From Sergeia podlipaevii (lineage: Eukaryota; Euglenozoa; Kinetoplastea; Trypanosomatida; Trypanosomatidae): DNA of 26,618 nt. Where the stretch lies: the NCBI GenBank assembly GCA_030849805.1, contig JASANZ010001948.1, forward strand, positions 1 to 26,618, given 5' to 3'. Below, in pieces: positions 9,215-17,911 of this stretch. The notes beneath the pieces were generated by a model that was not told where the DNA came from, did not search any database, and saw nothing but the letters and a program-made list of their open reading frames with translations. Position numbers and translations under genes: made by a program. Within the stretch, counting starts at the first letter, position 1, and every line of letters begins with the position of its first letter.

Positions 9215-10963
9215 CTATTTAAAAAATGAGAGCATTCCCCCTAAGTAGGCGCCAGATAGATCCATCTCGTTAAACGTATAGGGATCCGGCACAGGTCTTG
9301 TAGTAGTAGTAGTAGTGGGGTTCTTGCATACATCCTCCACCCCCTCATCGCTACCCTCCCCCTCCCCATCCTCCTCCTGCAGCTGCTGCTGCAGCTCGTT
9401 GTCGCCCCTGTCATCTTCGCCGCTGCTACCACTGATGGTGTTGCTGTCGTACTCGAGACCTCCGGTGTTATTTACATTCACCATCTCCACCTCTTCTTCT
9501 CCTCCTCCTCCTCCTCGTTGGGCAATTTGGTTGTGCTCTAGAGCAGAAAATAGAGAGCAAAGAGAAGCTTCTCGTTCGTCCTGCAGAGGCAAGAACCCTA
9601 ATGATGCACCATGATGATGATGATGATGATGACTATTGTTGTTGTTGTTGATGCTGCTGCTCATATCATTTGGTAAAAGAGCACAACTAGTCGCCTGTAC
9701 CGAACCGCGATCCCTTTCAAAATCCGCTACCCCGATTTCTCCACATAGCAGAGACTCTGTCTTGGGAGTGACAATCTCTACCATACTACTCCGACGACGG
9801 CGTGCGAAGCCGCCACTGCCTCTGCCGCTTAAACTCCCGCCAGTAGGTGTAGGCAGGCTGCTGCTGTTGCTGGTGTTGAGCGCAAGCGCGCAGCCCTTCC
9901 AGCGTAGAGGCGCCGCACCGGTGTTCTCACTATAGCCTTCGCCATGTCTCTGAGGTGCCACATCTACATGGCAGCGGCGGTTAGTGAAGGCGTTGATGCC
10001 GCCGCCGACACCTCGATGGCCTTCGTGTGATTCAGCAGGGGTAGAAGAAGGGAAACGAAATGAAGTCATATCAGCACACGTAGTCCACGGAGGCTGACAC
10101 CGCGTCTCTGAAATCTGGTATGAAGGAGTCGCAAGGAAAGCAGAGTTTCCTGCCAGCCGCAGGGGCAGCTGCCTCTGACCATATACAGTGGTGTACGAAC
10201 TATCGTTCGGCATCGGCGGCGGCCGGCTGACGCGGATAAACAAGGAGCTATTCTCTTTTTTTATCATCACGTTGGGCGTAAAATGGCGCTTGTTGGTTGT
10301 AGATGAAGAGGCGGCAACCCCATCAAGGGCAGCATCCGAACCGCAACAAGAACCCGACACGCGCCTCTGTGAGCCCTTCGCAAACGGATCTGCCTCTCGA
10401 TGTGCTTGCCTTTGCCTATCGTCACTCTGGTCCCCTTGCGACGGAGAGGCGGAAGTTTGGCGCGCGGCAACACCGCTGAATGCATCACTTGTCTCGCCTT
10501 CTCGCCCTGTCGATGCTGGCGTGCTAGGAACACGTCGTTGCTGACCCGCATTCTCGGAGCTCTCCGTCGTCGGCGTCATGGAATGCTTTCGCCATGGATA
10601 GGAAGAAAAGAAAGGATCTTCCTTCGGTTTCTGCGCATCTACGTTGTAGCCGGCAAGAACATTGATAGCGCTCCCCCGACGTTGCGCGTTTTGTTGTTGT
10701 TGTTGTTGCCGCTCTGCATCACCACCCACATCTCTCTCCCCATCCCCCACCTCTCTCAGCACGTCACGGAGGCTTCTCTGATGGACCTGATACGCAGCAC
10801 AAAGAGTGACAAAGGAAACGAGGCCGCCAAGGAGAACGGCAGAGGCGACGGCTAAAGTGATCCACCAGAGATGTTGCTCAAACACTGCACGGACACCAGT
10901 AGGTCGAATCGTCGAAATTGCAAAGGAGGTGGCGTTACGAGAAGTGCTCAGAGTCAAATGCAT
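9215..10963 (-). CDS. Single-pass membrane protein of unknown function
   Basis: The protein has 582 residues from the ATG at 10963. The open frame reaches 28 codons further to a GTG, but those codons lie in a T-rich tract downstream of a candidate splice acceptor and contain no ATG. One clear hydrophobic segment (about residues 32-58, Trp-Trp at its start) follows a short N-terminal tail carrying an N-x-S/T-type site (NATS). The tail is probably outside or lumenal and the long remainder cytosolic, but the orientation is a guess. The large C-terminal part is polar and looks disordered: a Gln run, a Ser/Thr-rich middle, an Asn run followed by a His run near residues 445-460, a Gly/Glu-rich stretch, an acidic stretch, and a short Thr run before the hydrophobic C-terminus. 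I see no catalytic motif or known domain. The stop is TAG. Confidence 0.82.
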   Translation of the reverse strand: MHLTLSTSRNATSFAISTIRPTGVRAVFEQHLWWITLAVASAVLLGGLVSFVTLCAAYQVHQRSLRDVLREVGDGERDVGGDAERQQQQQQNAQRRGSAINVLAGYNVDAQKPKEDPFFSSYPWRKHSMTPTTESSENAGQQRRVPSTPASTGREGETSDAFSGVAARQTSASPSQGDQSDDRQRQAHREADPFAKGSQRRVSGSCCGSDAALDGVAASSSTTNKRHFTPNVMIKKENSSLFIRVSRPPPMPNDSSYTTVYGQRQLPLRLAGNSAFLATPSYQISETRCQPPWTTCADMTSFRFPSSTPAESHEGHRGVGGGINAFTNRRCHVDVAPQRHGEGYSENTGAAPLRWKGCALALNTSNSSSLPTPTGGSLSGRGSGGFARRRRSSMVEIVTPKTESLLCGEIGVADFERDRGSVQATSCALLPNDMSSSINNNNNSHHHHHHHGASLGFLPLQDEREASLCSLFSALEHNQIAQRGGGGGEEEVEMVNVNNTGGLEYDSNTISGSSGEDDRGDNELQQQLQEEDGEGEGSDEGVEDVCKNPTTTTTTRPVPDPYTFNEMDLSGAYLGGMLSFFK

Positions 10964-11048
10964 ATGGTTGAGGTCAAGAGACAATTTAAAAAAGAAAACG
11001 GAAGGAGGCAAACAAACAAAAAAAAAGCCGAGGTCGCTGGCCGTCACG

Positions 11049-11073
11049 CTAGCGTTACAAAAAAAAAAAAAAA
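11049..11073 (-). promoter_or_regulatory. Candidate spliced-leader acceptor for the membrane protein gene
   Basis: A 15-base T run on the minus strand (11073-11059) is followed by the first AG at 11050-11049. This would give an 85-nt 5' UTR leading to the ATG at 10963, which excludes the upstream GTG reading. Confidence 0.45.
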
Positions 11074-11123
11074 GTCACTGGTCGTAGTCCTCACTCACAC
11101 TAAAGCGAACTACAAGTAATATA

Positions 11124-11150
11124 TATAGATAGATAGATAGATAGATAGAT
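11124..11150. repeat. TAGA tetranucleotide microsatellite
   Basis: About six and a half TAGA units directly follow a short TA run, upstream of the membrane protein gene's acceptor region. Confidence 0.9.
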
Positions 11151-11333
11151 GAAACTACAAAGTTAAAAAAATAGTAAAACGGGAAGTGCGCACTTGCCAA
11201 TCTTCAGTTTTGATTCTTGTTGTTTTGTATCACTTTTTTTTTATTCTTTTTGCATTACTATGATGAATTGTATTTCGTTCTCAATAAAGAAAACGGTTCG
11301 AATGTAAGGACGATAATTATCGCCAAAAGATAT

Positions 11334-11356
11334 TTAATATATATATATATATATAT
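11334..11356. repeat. TA microsatellite
   Basis: This is a TA dinucleotide run in the spacer between the membrane protein gene and the large low-complexity protein gene. Confidence 0.9.
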
Positions 11357-11747
11357 GCCAAACAAGCTTTTCAGTGTGTAGTGTATATAAGAATGGTCAT
11401 GCCTTTTTAAAAAAGAAGGAGGAGGAGTAAAAGAGAAAAACAAAAAAAAGAGATACTGTGAAATAGTCGTAGATGCGCTCTGTTGTTATTGTGGTAGTGG
11501 TCTTCAGTAATACGAAGCCAAGTCACCTCTCTGAGTGACACCCAACTTAAGAAACATACCTTTAGCGAAAAAAAGTCTATATACGAATAAATTATTTTTC
11601 TTCATGCTCACCTACCTGCTAGCTTAACACATTACTATAGTGCCAAATAATCTAGTTTTTCCTCCCTATACGCATGTGCTTGTTTTTATTTCTTTTCCCT
11701 CTTCAGGAGAGAGAGAAAAAGAATAAGAGCAAGATGATGATAGTATA

Positions 11748-11774
11748 CACACACACACATATATATATATATAC
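11748..11774. repeat. CA tract running into a TA tract
   Basis: This compound dinucleotide microsatellite lies about 80 bases downstream of the TAA stop of the large low-complexity protein gene. Confidence 0.85.
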
Positions 11775-11855
11775 CCCCAAGAACACATATTCATCCTACT
11801 TCAAAGAGCCTTCTACCACAACAATGAACAGCACATTCCTATTGAGTAGATACTT

Positions 11856-14800
11856 TTACGGATCGCGCGTGCATGAGAACATACGTGCAAACAAGCCCTT
11901 CTTCTTTTTCTTCTTTGGCTTCTCCTCCTTTTCAATTGTATTTGTCTGCCCAGCTGCGCCGCCCACCAGCTTGTGTGAGCTGTTGTGAGTCACTGAACGA
12001 GCTGCGCCATTGCCGGAGTTTCGCAAAGTAGTACCGGTACGATCGGTAACACCGCCTGTGCGGGAAGCAGCAGCTTGGACTAGGTGAACAATGCTCATCT
12101 CCTCTTCATCCTCTTCTGCTCCAGGCAGAGGCTCACTGTGCGGGGCGTCTGGTGACAAGGCGATGGAGCCCAGAGAGATCGCGCGGAGTTTCTCACGACG
12201 TCGCTCGTCGTCCAGCTCCCGCTGTCGCTGCTGTTTGAGCGCGTGCTCTTGTTGCCGCTCAGCTTCTCTTTGCTTTCTTTTCCGCTGCCGCTGCTCCACC
12301 GCCTCCCTCTCCCGCTGTCGTTGCGTGCATTGTTCCTTCCTTCTCCGTCGTCGTCTCCGCCGTCGACGCGCCGCGGTGGTCGTGTACAACTCTGACGTGA
12401 ACGCGTCTCGAGTGGCAGTCGCGGAGTCCAACGAGGATGGTGTGAGAGAGCCACTGAAGAACTCGTCGTCGTCAAAGTAATTGTCCCAGTATGAGTAGCG
12501 TCCACTAGGTCTTCCTTTCCTCCCGCCATAATGGTCAAAGTGTGAGTGGATCCTTCCCGCTCTACCCACGCCGTTGCGATGAGCAGCGGAAGAGGCAGAA
12601 ACTCGTGAAAACGATCGTGAGCGTCGGTCCCGAGGTCGATCCCCCTCCTCCTCCCCCTTGGCATGAGCGCTGCTGGTGTGGTTTCGGCGGTTGCGGCTGT
12701 CTCCGAGCACATGCACAGAGTTGACCACCGCGGTCATCTCTCTCATGTATGGCTCCCAGGAGGCCTCATTCATTCTCATGCAATGATCGTCGTCTTCGTC
12801 CTCTGCGTCCTTGCGCTCCGCCACTCCTGTTATCTTCTTGTGCTCTGCCATCTCATCCTTGCTCATGTGCCGCTGGTGCGGCTGCACGCTCGAAGGCTTG
12901 ACAATTGCAAAATCAGTGTTGCTGAGTGGCGAACTGGCATGATGGACATAATTATTATTATCGTTGTGGTGACTCCCTGTAGAGCTCTTGGCAAAAGGTG
13001 GAGTCGCTGGTACACTACGGACAGAACCGATTGAGTCGCGCCGCTGATGCGGTCGGTCCTCACCCTTCACGTCTTTGCCGCTAGTGCCGCCGTGATGATA
13101 CCGCGTATCCGCCTCGATTCGATCAACAGAGCCCAAAGCAGGCAGACTCACCGCAAGCTTACTTCCTGGAGACATAGCTGGCAGCAGCGATGGCGGCGCC
13201 TTTCCGTTTGTCTCTGCCGCCTCTATCACGCCAACACTCAGCAGAGGGAGTGCACTCGCGTCGCCGTCATCGCCCATCACGCCCCGCGATGGCCTGCTAG
13301 AGCGCTGTGTAGGGACAGACTTTGCCCAGTCTTTCCCCGTGTCCTCACCATCTCTCAACGACAGTTTCTTCTCTATTTCTCTGTCTCCCCTCCCGTCAGC
13401 AGCAAGGTGCTGCTCCTCGTCATCTTCCTCTTCCTCGTCATCATGCTCCTCGTCGTCGTCGTCGTCATATTCTTCCTGATCGTTAACGTACCAGACGCCG
13501 CCACGCTCGCGACGGCCTCGCTGCGTGTGCACTCGACTGCGCTGCCTCAGGCGCTGCTGCCGCATCAGAGCTCTGTTGAGACGTCGGCGTCGCATCTGAT
13601 GCTCGCGTAATTTCTGGTGAACCCGCTCGAGATAGCGGACCCACGGCGCATCCTCACCATACCCACCATCGAAGAGCAAAGATGCGGAAGACGGCGTGCT
13701 TCGCTCTCCACTGCCTCCGTCATCTATTGCTCCTTCAGGACGTGTGCCATGTGTACTTCCCCCAGTGTCGCCGCTGCCACCGCCCCCCTCACCCTTCTCG
13801 CGTTTTTTGGTCTTCTCCTGCTGTCTCTTCAAGTCCTGCACCACTCGATGCATGGCCGCATCCTGGGCGTATGCCTGGTAAATACGATGCAATTCTAGCT
13901 GAAGATCAACCGGCGGCGCTGCTGGCAATCGCCGGGAGTAGGGCGTGATGTAAAGCTGTGCGAATTGAATGCGGGGTGGTGGTGGTGGTGACGATGACGA
14001 CGAGGAGGAGGATGCGTGCTGGTGTGGAAGCAATCCCTTGGCAGCGGATGGTGAGAATGATACCGAAGACATACCGGTGGGAAGATGTCGCGGTTGTGAG
14101 TTAGAAAGCAACGCATCGGCATCGCAATCTCCCGCGCGACGCTGTACCCGTGCTTCTTCGTCCCACTGCTTTATAACCATTCCCCACTGTCGTTGCCGCC
14201 GTGCGTCAACCTGCGCCTCAACATCATCTCTGTAGTGGCTGCAGCTGCCTTCCATGAAGAGATCTCGAAACAAGAAAGGTTCAGACATGTGGCGAGGGTG
14301 CTCCTGTTGCTCTAGCGATTGCTTATCGTTGCTATTACTGTTGTTCCAAAGAGGAGGATACAATCCCTTTTCCCAGCAGCCCCACTCCCCACACGCGTGC
14401 AGCAGCGCAACCGTCATGTCCTCGGTTTGTCTCCGCAGCACGCGCACGGTTGAGAGTAGCGCTAAAGCCCTCCTTGCCTCCTCGTGGTCCTGATCCTCCT
14501 CCCCACCTGTCATCACCGTGGCACCTGCTACAGCAGCGGCGCCATCACCACTGATGGTAACTGTGCGGCCCTGTTTAGCCACAGTCGCAGCACGGGTCGC
14601 AGTAAGACAGGAAGATGTCGAGGTACCCGGATCAGCGACACTACGCAAGAAAGCAGTAGTCTGCTCCTGACACTGCGGGGACTGGATCCCTAACCCCCGA
14701 TGCTGCTGCTGCTGGAGACGTGATGCAGAGTAGTCGCCAAGTGGATACCCCTCCGCTGCATATGTCCCCATGTCCTCTTCCTTGTATGCCTCCTTCTCTG

Positions 14801-16766
14801 TGTCCCCGTCATCATCCGCAAAGACAACGGTGCCACGGAAGGTGGCAGTGTCGCCCAAGGCAGAATAATATGTCGCGGTTCGAGCGCCGACACCGCCACC
14901 AAGTAGCATCGAATCACTTCCAGCGGAGTGCTGTGTCTGCGATAACGCAGAGGAGCGGTCACCATTTGAGGAACGACGTTGATTTATTGCCTCAACAATC
15001 CGGTGGTGGGATAGAGCATTCACGTTGGATCGACCTCGCGCAGACACGGAGGAGCCAGAGCGTGTTAGTGGGTAGCGAGGCTCGTGCTCGACGGAGGATG
15101 CAGTTTGCCGCAAAGATGTTGGCGTGAGACTTGCGTTTGGGCTCGTCCATTTACGCACACGCACAAGCGCCACTCCACCATTCTGCAAAGAGTCCGGACT
15201 CCCGCCGCTGCACTCCCCACCATCCCTCACCCCGTGTTGGAGCGATGCTTCAAACCCGCGCGGATCGCCCCCTTTCATAAGAGCAATATACGTCGCCCTT
15301 GTCATATCTGCCTGACTTGAAAGATAGCTCATGCGGGCCAGCGTGTTATAGTGCAAAAGTCGACTGGCTCGCTCTCTGTCTGTCTTCCATTGAACTTCCT
15401 GCGACTTCAAGTAGACCTCCTCCCCACCACTTTTGCTACACGGGCTCATCCTCTTCTCCGTGCTGCTTAACTCCTGGTTATACCCGCGCGTAGGGGAATA
15501 GAGCTTCTTAAACTGCTGCCGCGTGTCTTGCGCACGCTCAACACCGCTGCTTTGTTCATCCGCACCAACGCCCGGGGCAGCCCCCGCGCTACCTTCTGCA
15601 GCGGATTGGCTTCGCCTAAACTCCTCAAGCAGATCCATCGCCTTGCCAACCTGCTCGGCATGAAGCCGTTCTCGTTGTGTCGAAGATATAGGGGAGGCGG
15701 AAGTAGCGCAAAATCCAGTGACTGCTGCCCCACTTCCGGATATCAGAGACAGTTGTACTGTGGAGGTGGCCGCCCTCCTTGCGTCTGCTGAAGTAGGCGG
15801 GAAAGGCCCGTCCCGTGATGAAGCTGGGTACACGTGGTGGCGCGGCTGTGCATACGAGCTAGAAGTTGCTCCAGCTGCGGCGGTGGCGGATGCCATGGCT
15901 CGTGTTGTCACCTGTGCAGACGGTACACAATGAGCCAAAGCGCCCCCAGAGAGATTTTTGCGTCTAAGGTTTTCATCAACTGCCCTCCCTCCCGCCGCAG
16001 ATGAGGATGGTGGTGGTGGTGGTGGTGGTGGTGGTGGCATCAAAGACGATGATGTCTGCAGAAGTGGTGCCTTCCCACATTGGATAGGTGATATGTCATG
16101 ATTGGCGCGAGAGGAAGAAAGCTGTGAGGCCCTCAGCTGTTGCTGTTGCTGCTGTTGCTGCTGTTGCTGGAGTAGAGTAGAAAGCGCTGAGGACTTGAAA
16201 AGCGATGACCCTTGAATAGTAGAACTCTCTTGCCGCGGCTGATCCTGCAGCCTTGGCTGTGGAGGCTCAAGTTTCATAGACTCCCGCACATCTTGCTCTG
16301 CTTGAAACTTCAACCACTGCGAGCCGACCTCCTCTCCCTCAAGACCACTGACATGCTGAGAGCGTGAGGGGTCCACGACAACAAGACGGTCCTCGTCTCC
16401 CTCTGTTGTATGAAGTCCTTGTGCCTGAAGCGTAGAGGCATCGCCAGAGTCACTCCATAGATGCGATGCTAAAGGATGTGGCAAAATGCTCGACATGTTC
16501 TCCACCATCCTCGAGTTTGGGGTCTCTGATATTCCACGAGGATGTGCATAGAGGTGACCGCTACCGCTGCCATGTGTGTGTGGCTGTACCTGCTGCTGCT
16601 TGGGGGTGCTAAAGAGAACCCTGCTGCTGCAGTTTGGAAGTGTCGGTGGGAGGAGACGCTGATTATCCTTTTCAGCGTTTCCACCACCGCCGCCGCTATC
16701 GCTGCGATGTGAACCTTGTTGATATAAATACAATCTATCAGGAGAGTTGCTTCCACTAGGTAACAT
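11856..16766 (-). CDS. Large low-complexity protein with acidic and poly-Arg tracts, function unknown
   Basis: The protein has 1636 residues from the ATG at 16766. The frame stays open 92 codons further upstream, but that part reads CA, GA and TA microsatellites, begins at a GTG and contains no ATG. In order it shows a Gly run near the N-terminus, a Gln run at about 197-210, a Pro run of ten at about 243-253, long Ser/Ala/Gly-rich stretches, and a Ser run followed by prolines near 910-930. A more ordered helix-prone part follows at about 930-1080. Next come an almost pure Asp/Glu tract near 1095-1115, an Arg run of about eleven near 1465, and a Gln/Arg/Glu-rich predicted coiled coil to about 1525. 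The C-terminus is a Lys run, then GLFARMFSC and a few residues, a pattern compatible with peripheral membrane contact. I recognise no enzymatic domain. A scaffold or cytoskeletal role is possible but not shown. The stop is TAA. Confidence 0.88.
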   Translation of the reverse strand: MLPSGSNSPDRLYLYQQGSHRSDSGGGGGNAEKDNQRLLPPTLPNCSSRVLFSTPKQQQVQPHTHGSGSGHLYAHPRGISETPNSRMVENMSSILPHPLASHLWSDSGDASTLQAQGLHTTEGDEDRLVVVDPSRSQHVSGLEGEEVGSQWLKFQAEQDVRESMKLEPPQPRLQDQPRQESSTIQGSSLFKSSALSTLLQQQQQQQQQQQLRASQLSSSRANHDISPIQCGKAPLLQTSSSLMPPPPPPPPPPSSSAAGGRAVDENLRRKNLSGGALAHCVPSAQVTTRAMASATAAAGATSSSYAQPRHHVYPASSRDGPFPPTSADARRAATSTVQLSLISGSGAAVTGFCATSASPISSTQRERLHAEQVGKAMDLLEEFRRSQSAAEGSAGAAPGVGADEQSSGVERAQDTRQQFKKLYSPTRGYNQELSSTEKRMSPCSKSGGEEVYLKSQEVQWKTDRERASRLLHYNTLARMSYLSSQADMTRATYIALMKGGDPRGFEASLQHGVRDGGECSGGSPDSLQNGGVALVRVRKWTSPNASLTPTSLRQTASSVEHEPRYPLTRSGSSVSARGRSNVNALSHHRIVEAINQRRSSNGDRSSALSQTQHSAGSDSMLLGGGVGARTATYYSALGDTATFRGTVVFADDDGDTEKEAYKEEDMGTYAAEGYPLGDYSASRLQQQQHRGLGIQSPQCQEQTTAFLRSVADPGTSTSSCLTATRAATVAKQGRTVTISGDGAAAVAGATVMTGGEEDQDHEEARRALALLSTVRVLRRQTEDMTVALLHACGEWGCWEKGLYPPLWNNSNSNDKQSLEQQEHPRHMSEPFLFRDLFMEGSCSHYRDDVEAQVDARRQRQWGMVIKQWDEEARVQRRAGDCDADALLSNSQPRHLPTGMSSVSFSPSAAKGLLPHQHASSSSSSSSPPPPPRIQFAQLYITPYSRRLPAAPPVDLQLELHRIYQAYAQDAAMHRVVQDLKRQQEKTKKREKGEGGGGSGDTGGSTHGTRPEGAIDDGGSGERSTPSSASLLFDGGYGEDAPWVRYLERVHQKLREHQMRRRRLNRALMRQQRLRQRSRVHTQRGRRERGGVWYVNDQEEYDDDDDEEHDDEEEEDDEEQHLAADGRGDREIEKKLSLRDGEDTGKDWAKSVPTQRSSRPSRGVMGDDGDASALPLLSVGVIEAAETNGKAPPSLLPAMSPGSKLAVSLPALGSVDRIEADTRYHHGGTSGKDVKGEDRPHQRRDSIGSVRSVPATPPFAKSSTGSHHNDNNNYVHHASSPLSNTDFAIVKPSSVQPHQRHMSKDEMAEHKKITGVAERKDAEDEDDDHCMRMNEASWEPYMREMTAVVNSVHVLGDSRNRRNHTSSAHAKGEEEGDRPRDRRSRSFSRVSASSAAHRNGVGRAGRIHSHFDHYGGRKGRPSGRYSYWDNYFDDDEFFSGSLTPSSLDSATATRDAFTSELYTTTAARRRRRRRRRRKEQCTQRQREREAVEQRQRKRKQREAERQQEHALKQQRQRELDDERRREKLRAISLGSIALSPDAPHSEPLPGAEEDEEEMSIVHLVQAAASRTGGVTDRTGTTLRNSGNGAARSVTHNSSHKLVGGAAGQTNTIEKEEKPKKKKKKGLFARMFSCTRDP

Positions 16767-16776
16767 AATGAGTTTC

Positions 16777-16834
16777 CTCTTTCTCTCTCTCTCTCCCTCT
16801 CTCTCTATGTGTGTGTGTGTGTGTGTGTGTGTAT
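16777..16834. repeat. CT tract followed by TG tract
   Basis: This compound dinucleotide microsatellite (GA and CA on the coding strand) lies immediately upstream of the ATG at 16766, inside the predicted 5' UTR. It produces the artificial Thr-His and Glu-Arg stretches of the extended open frame. Confidence 0.92.
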
Positions 16835-16885
16835 GCGTATGTGATATGATGTGCTCAACACTCCAACTTACACAGCTTATTCTGT

Positions 16886-17019
16886 CTGAAGCAAATGCAA
16901 AGACAAAATTACTGTGCAAGTTCGCTTCGTCGAGAAAAACGAAAGTGCTAGAGTGTGAAAATGCTAAAAATATATATATATATATGTCTATAAACAAAAA
17001 AAAATAATTAAAAAAAAAA
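16886..17019 (-). promoter_or_regulatory. Candidate spliced-leader acceptors for the large protein gene
   Basis: Two polypyrimidine-AG arrangements precede the ATG at 16766 on the minus strand. A T-rich tract (17019-16996) has its first AG at 16989-16988, giving a 5' UTR of about 221 nt. A shorter T-rich tract ends in CAG at 16888-16886, giving about 119 nt. I cannot tell which is used. Confidence 0.4.
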
Positions 17020-17911
17020 TTACTACGTACGAAGAGTGACACTATCTATATGCGAACACTGTAATTTGCAAATGATGCGACGTTTTTTTTTTTGGTGAAG
17101 TGCGTGCTTTATGTCTTTCCTTCCTACTGTTGTGCAGATAATCTATCTACGCATATCTTCATGCACTTCGTTAAGTAAAACTCTTTTTCAAAAAGCAAGG
17201 TGGTAAGAGGAAGAAAAAAAGGGGGGAAGGCGATAATAGAAAATAATCAAAGCAGCCACCTATGAGCGAGTTTTAAAGAAAAAAGAAAAAAAAGCATAAA
17301 ACATTCATAGAAGCTTCTCTTTCTCTTGTATTTAAATCGCAAAAAGGGAAAAATTATGCATTACTTTTTTGCTGTTGTTGTTGTTGTTGTAATTGTTGCT
17401 GATATCGTTAATACTTCTTCCGATGAAGAAGAAAAAAAAGAGAATGTGATCAACAATCGTGAGTAATTGGGGGAAAAAAAAAGTATAATTTTTTTTTTCT
17501 TCTTTAAGCTATCTGCGTAAGTATCTGCAATGAATATAAGCACACACGCACACAGAGAGAGAGAGAGAGCCATATGTATACGAAAGATAAGAAATAGCAC
17601 AAGCACAGGAAAATTGTTACAACAGTGCAACAAGTGAAGTGATAACACTTAATTATTACTGAAGTGTAGCTTACAATATAAAAGTGGTCACTCCCTTGCC
17701 TCTATACTCCCGTAAAAAAAGAAAATAGAAAGAGAGAAATAGTGCCAATGTTTCTCTAGCAGTTTCCCTCTCCCAGACTCGCTGTGTTCTTCAATTAAAA
17801 AAAAAAAATAATGATTAAGTGTTCCTTTATGTCGTTTTCATTTAAAAAAAAAAAAAAAAAACGTAACCTGTCTCATTCTTCACTTTCTCTTTCCTTAAAA
17901 AAAAAATCTGC
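17020..17911. other. Gene-free spacer
   Basis: This is the spacer between the PAQR gene stop and the splice acceptor region of the large protein gene. It holds poly(A) runs near 17800 and 17845-17862, a GTT tract near 17373-17391, and a GA tract near 17555-17568. I see no supported gene; the one 95-codon minus-strand frame is composed of repeats. Confidence 0.7.

Larger units (their letters stand above)
11074..11855. other. Gene-free spacer with microsatellites
   Basis: This is the spacer between the 1636-residue protein gene (stop at 11856) and the splice acceptor of the next gene. It holds a TAGA tract (11124-11150), a TA tract (about 11334-11356), a CA tract running into TA (about 11748-11774), and short poly(A/T) runs. 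I see no supported gene. Confidence 0.7.

Noticed and set aside
10964..11047. N-terminal extension of the membrane protein, which would add a hydrophobic start
   Set aside because: It begins at GTG and is T-rich polypyrimidine DNA; a eukaryotic start at the ATG at 10963 is more likely. The Phe-rich stretch should not be read as a signal peptide.
16767..17042. N-terminal extension of the large low-complexity protein
   Set aside because: It begins at GTG, contains no ATG, and encodes only CA, GA and TA microsatellite translation; it lies in the predicted 5' UTR.
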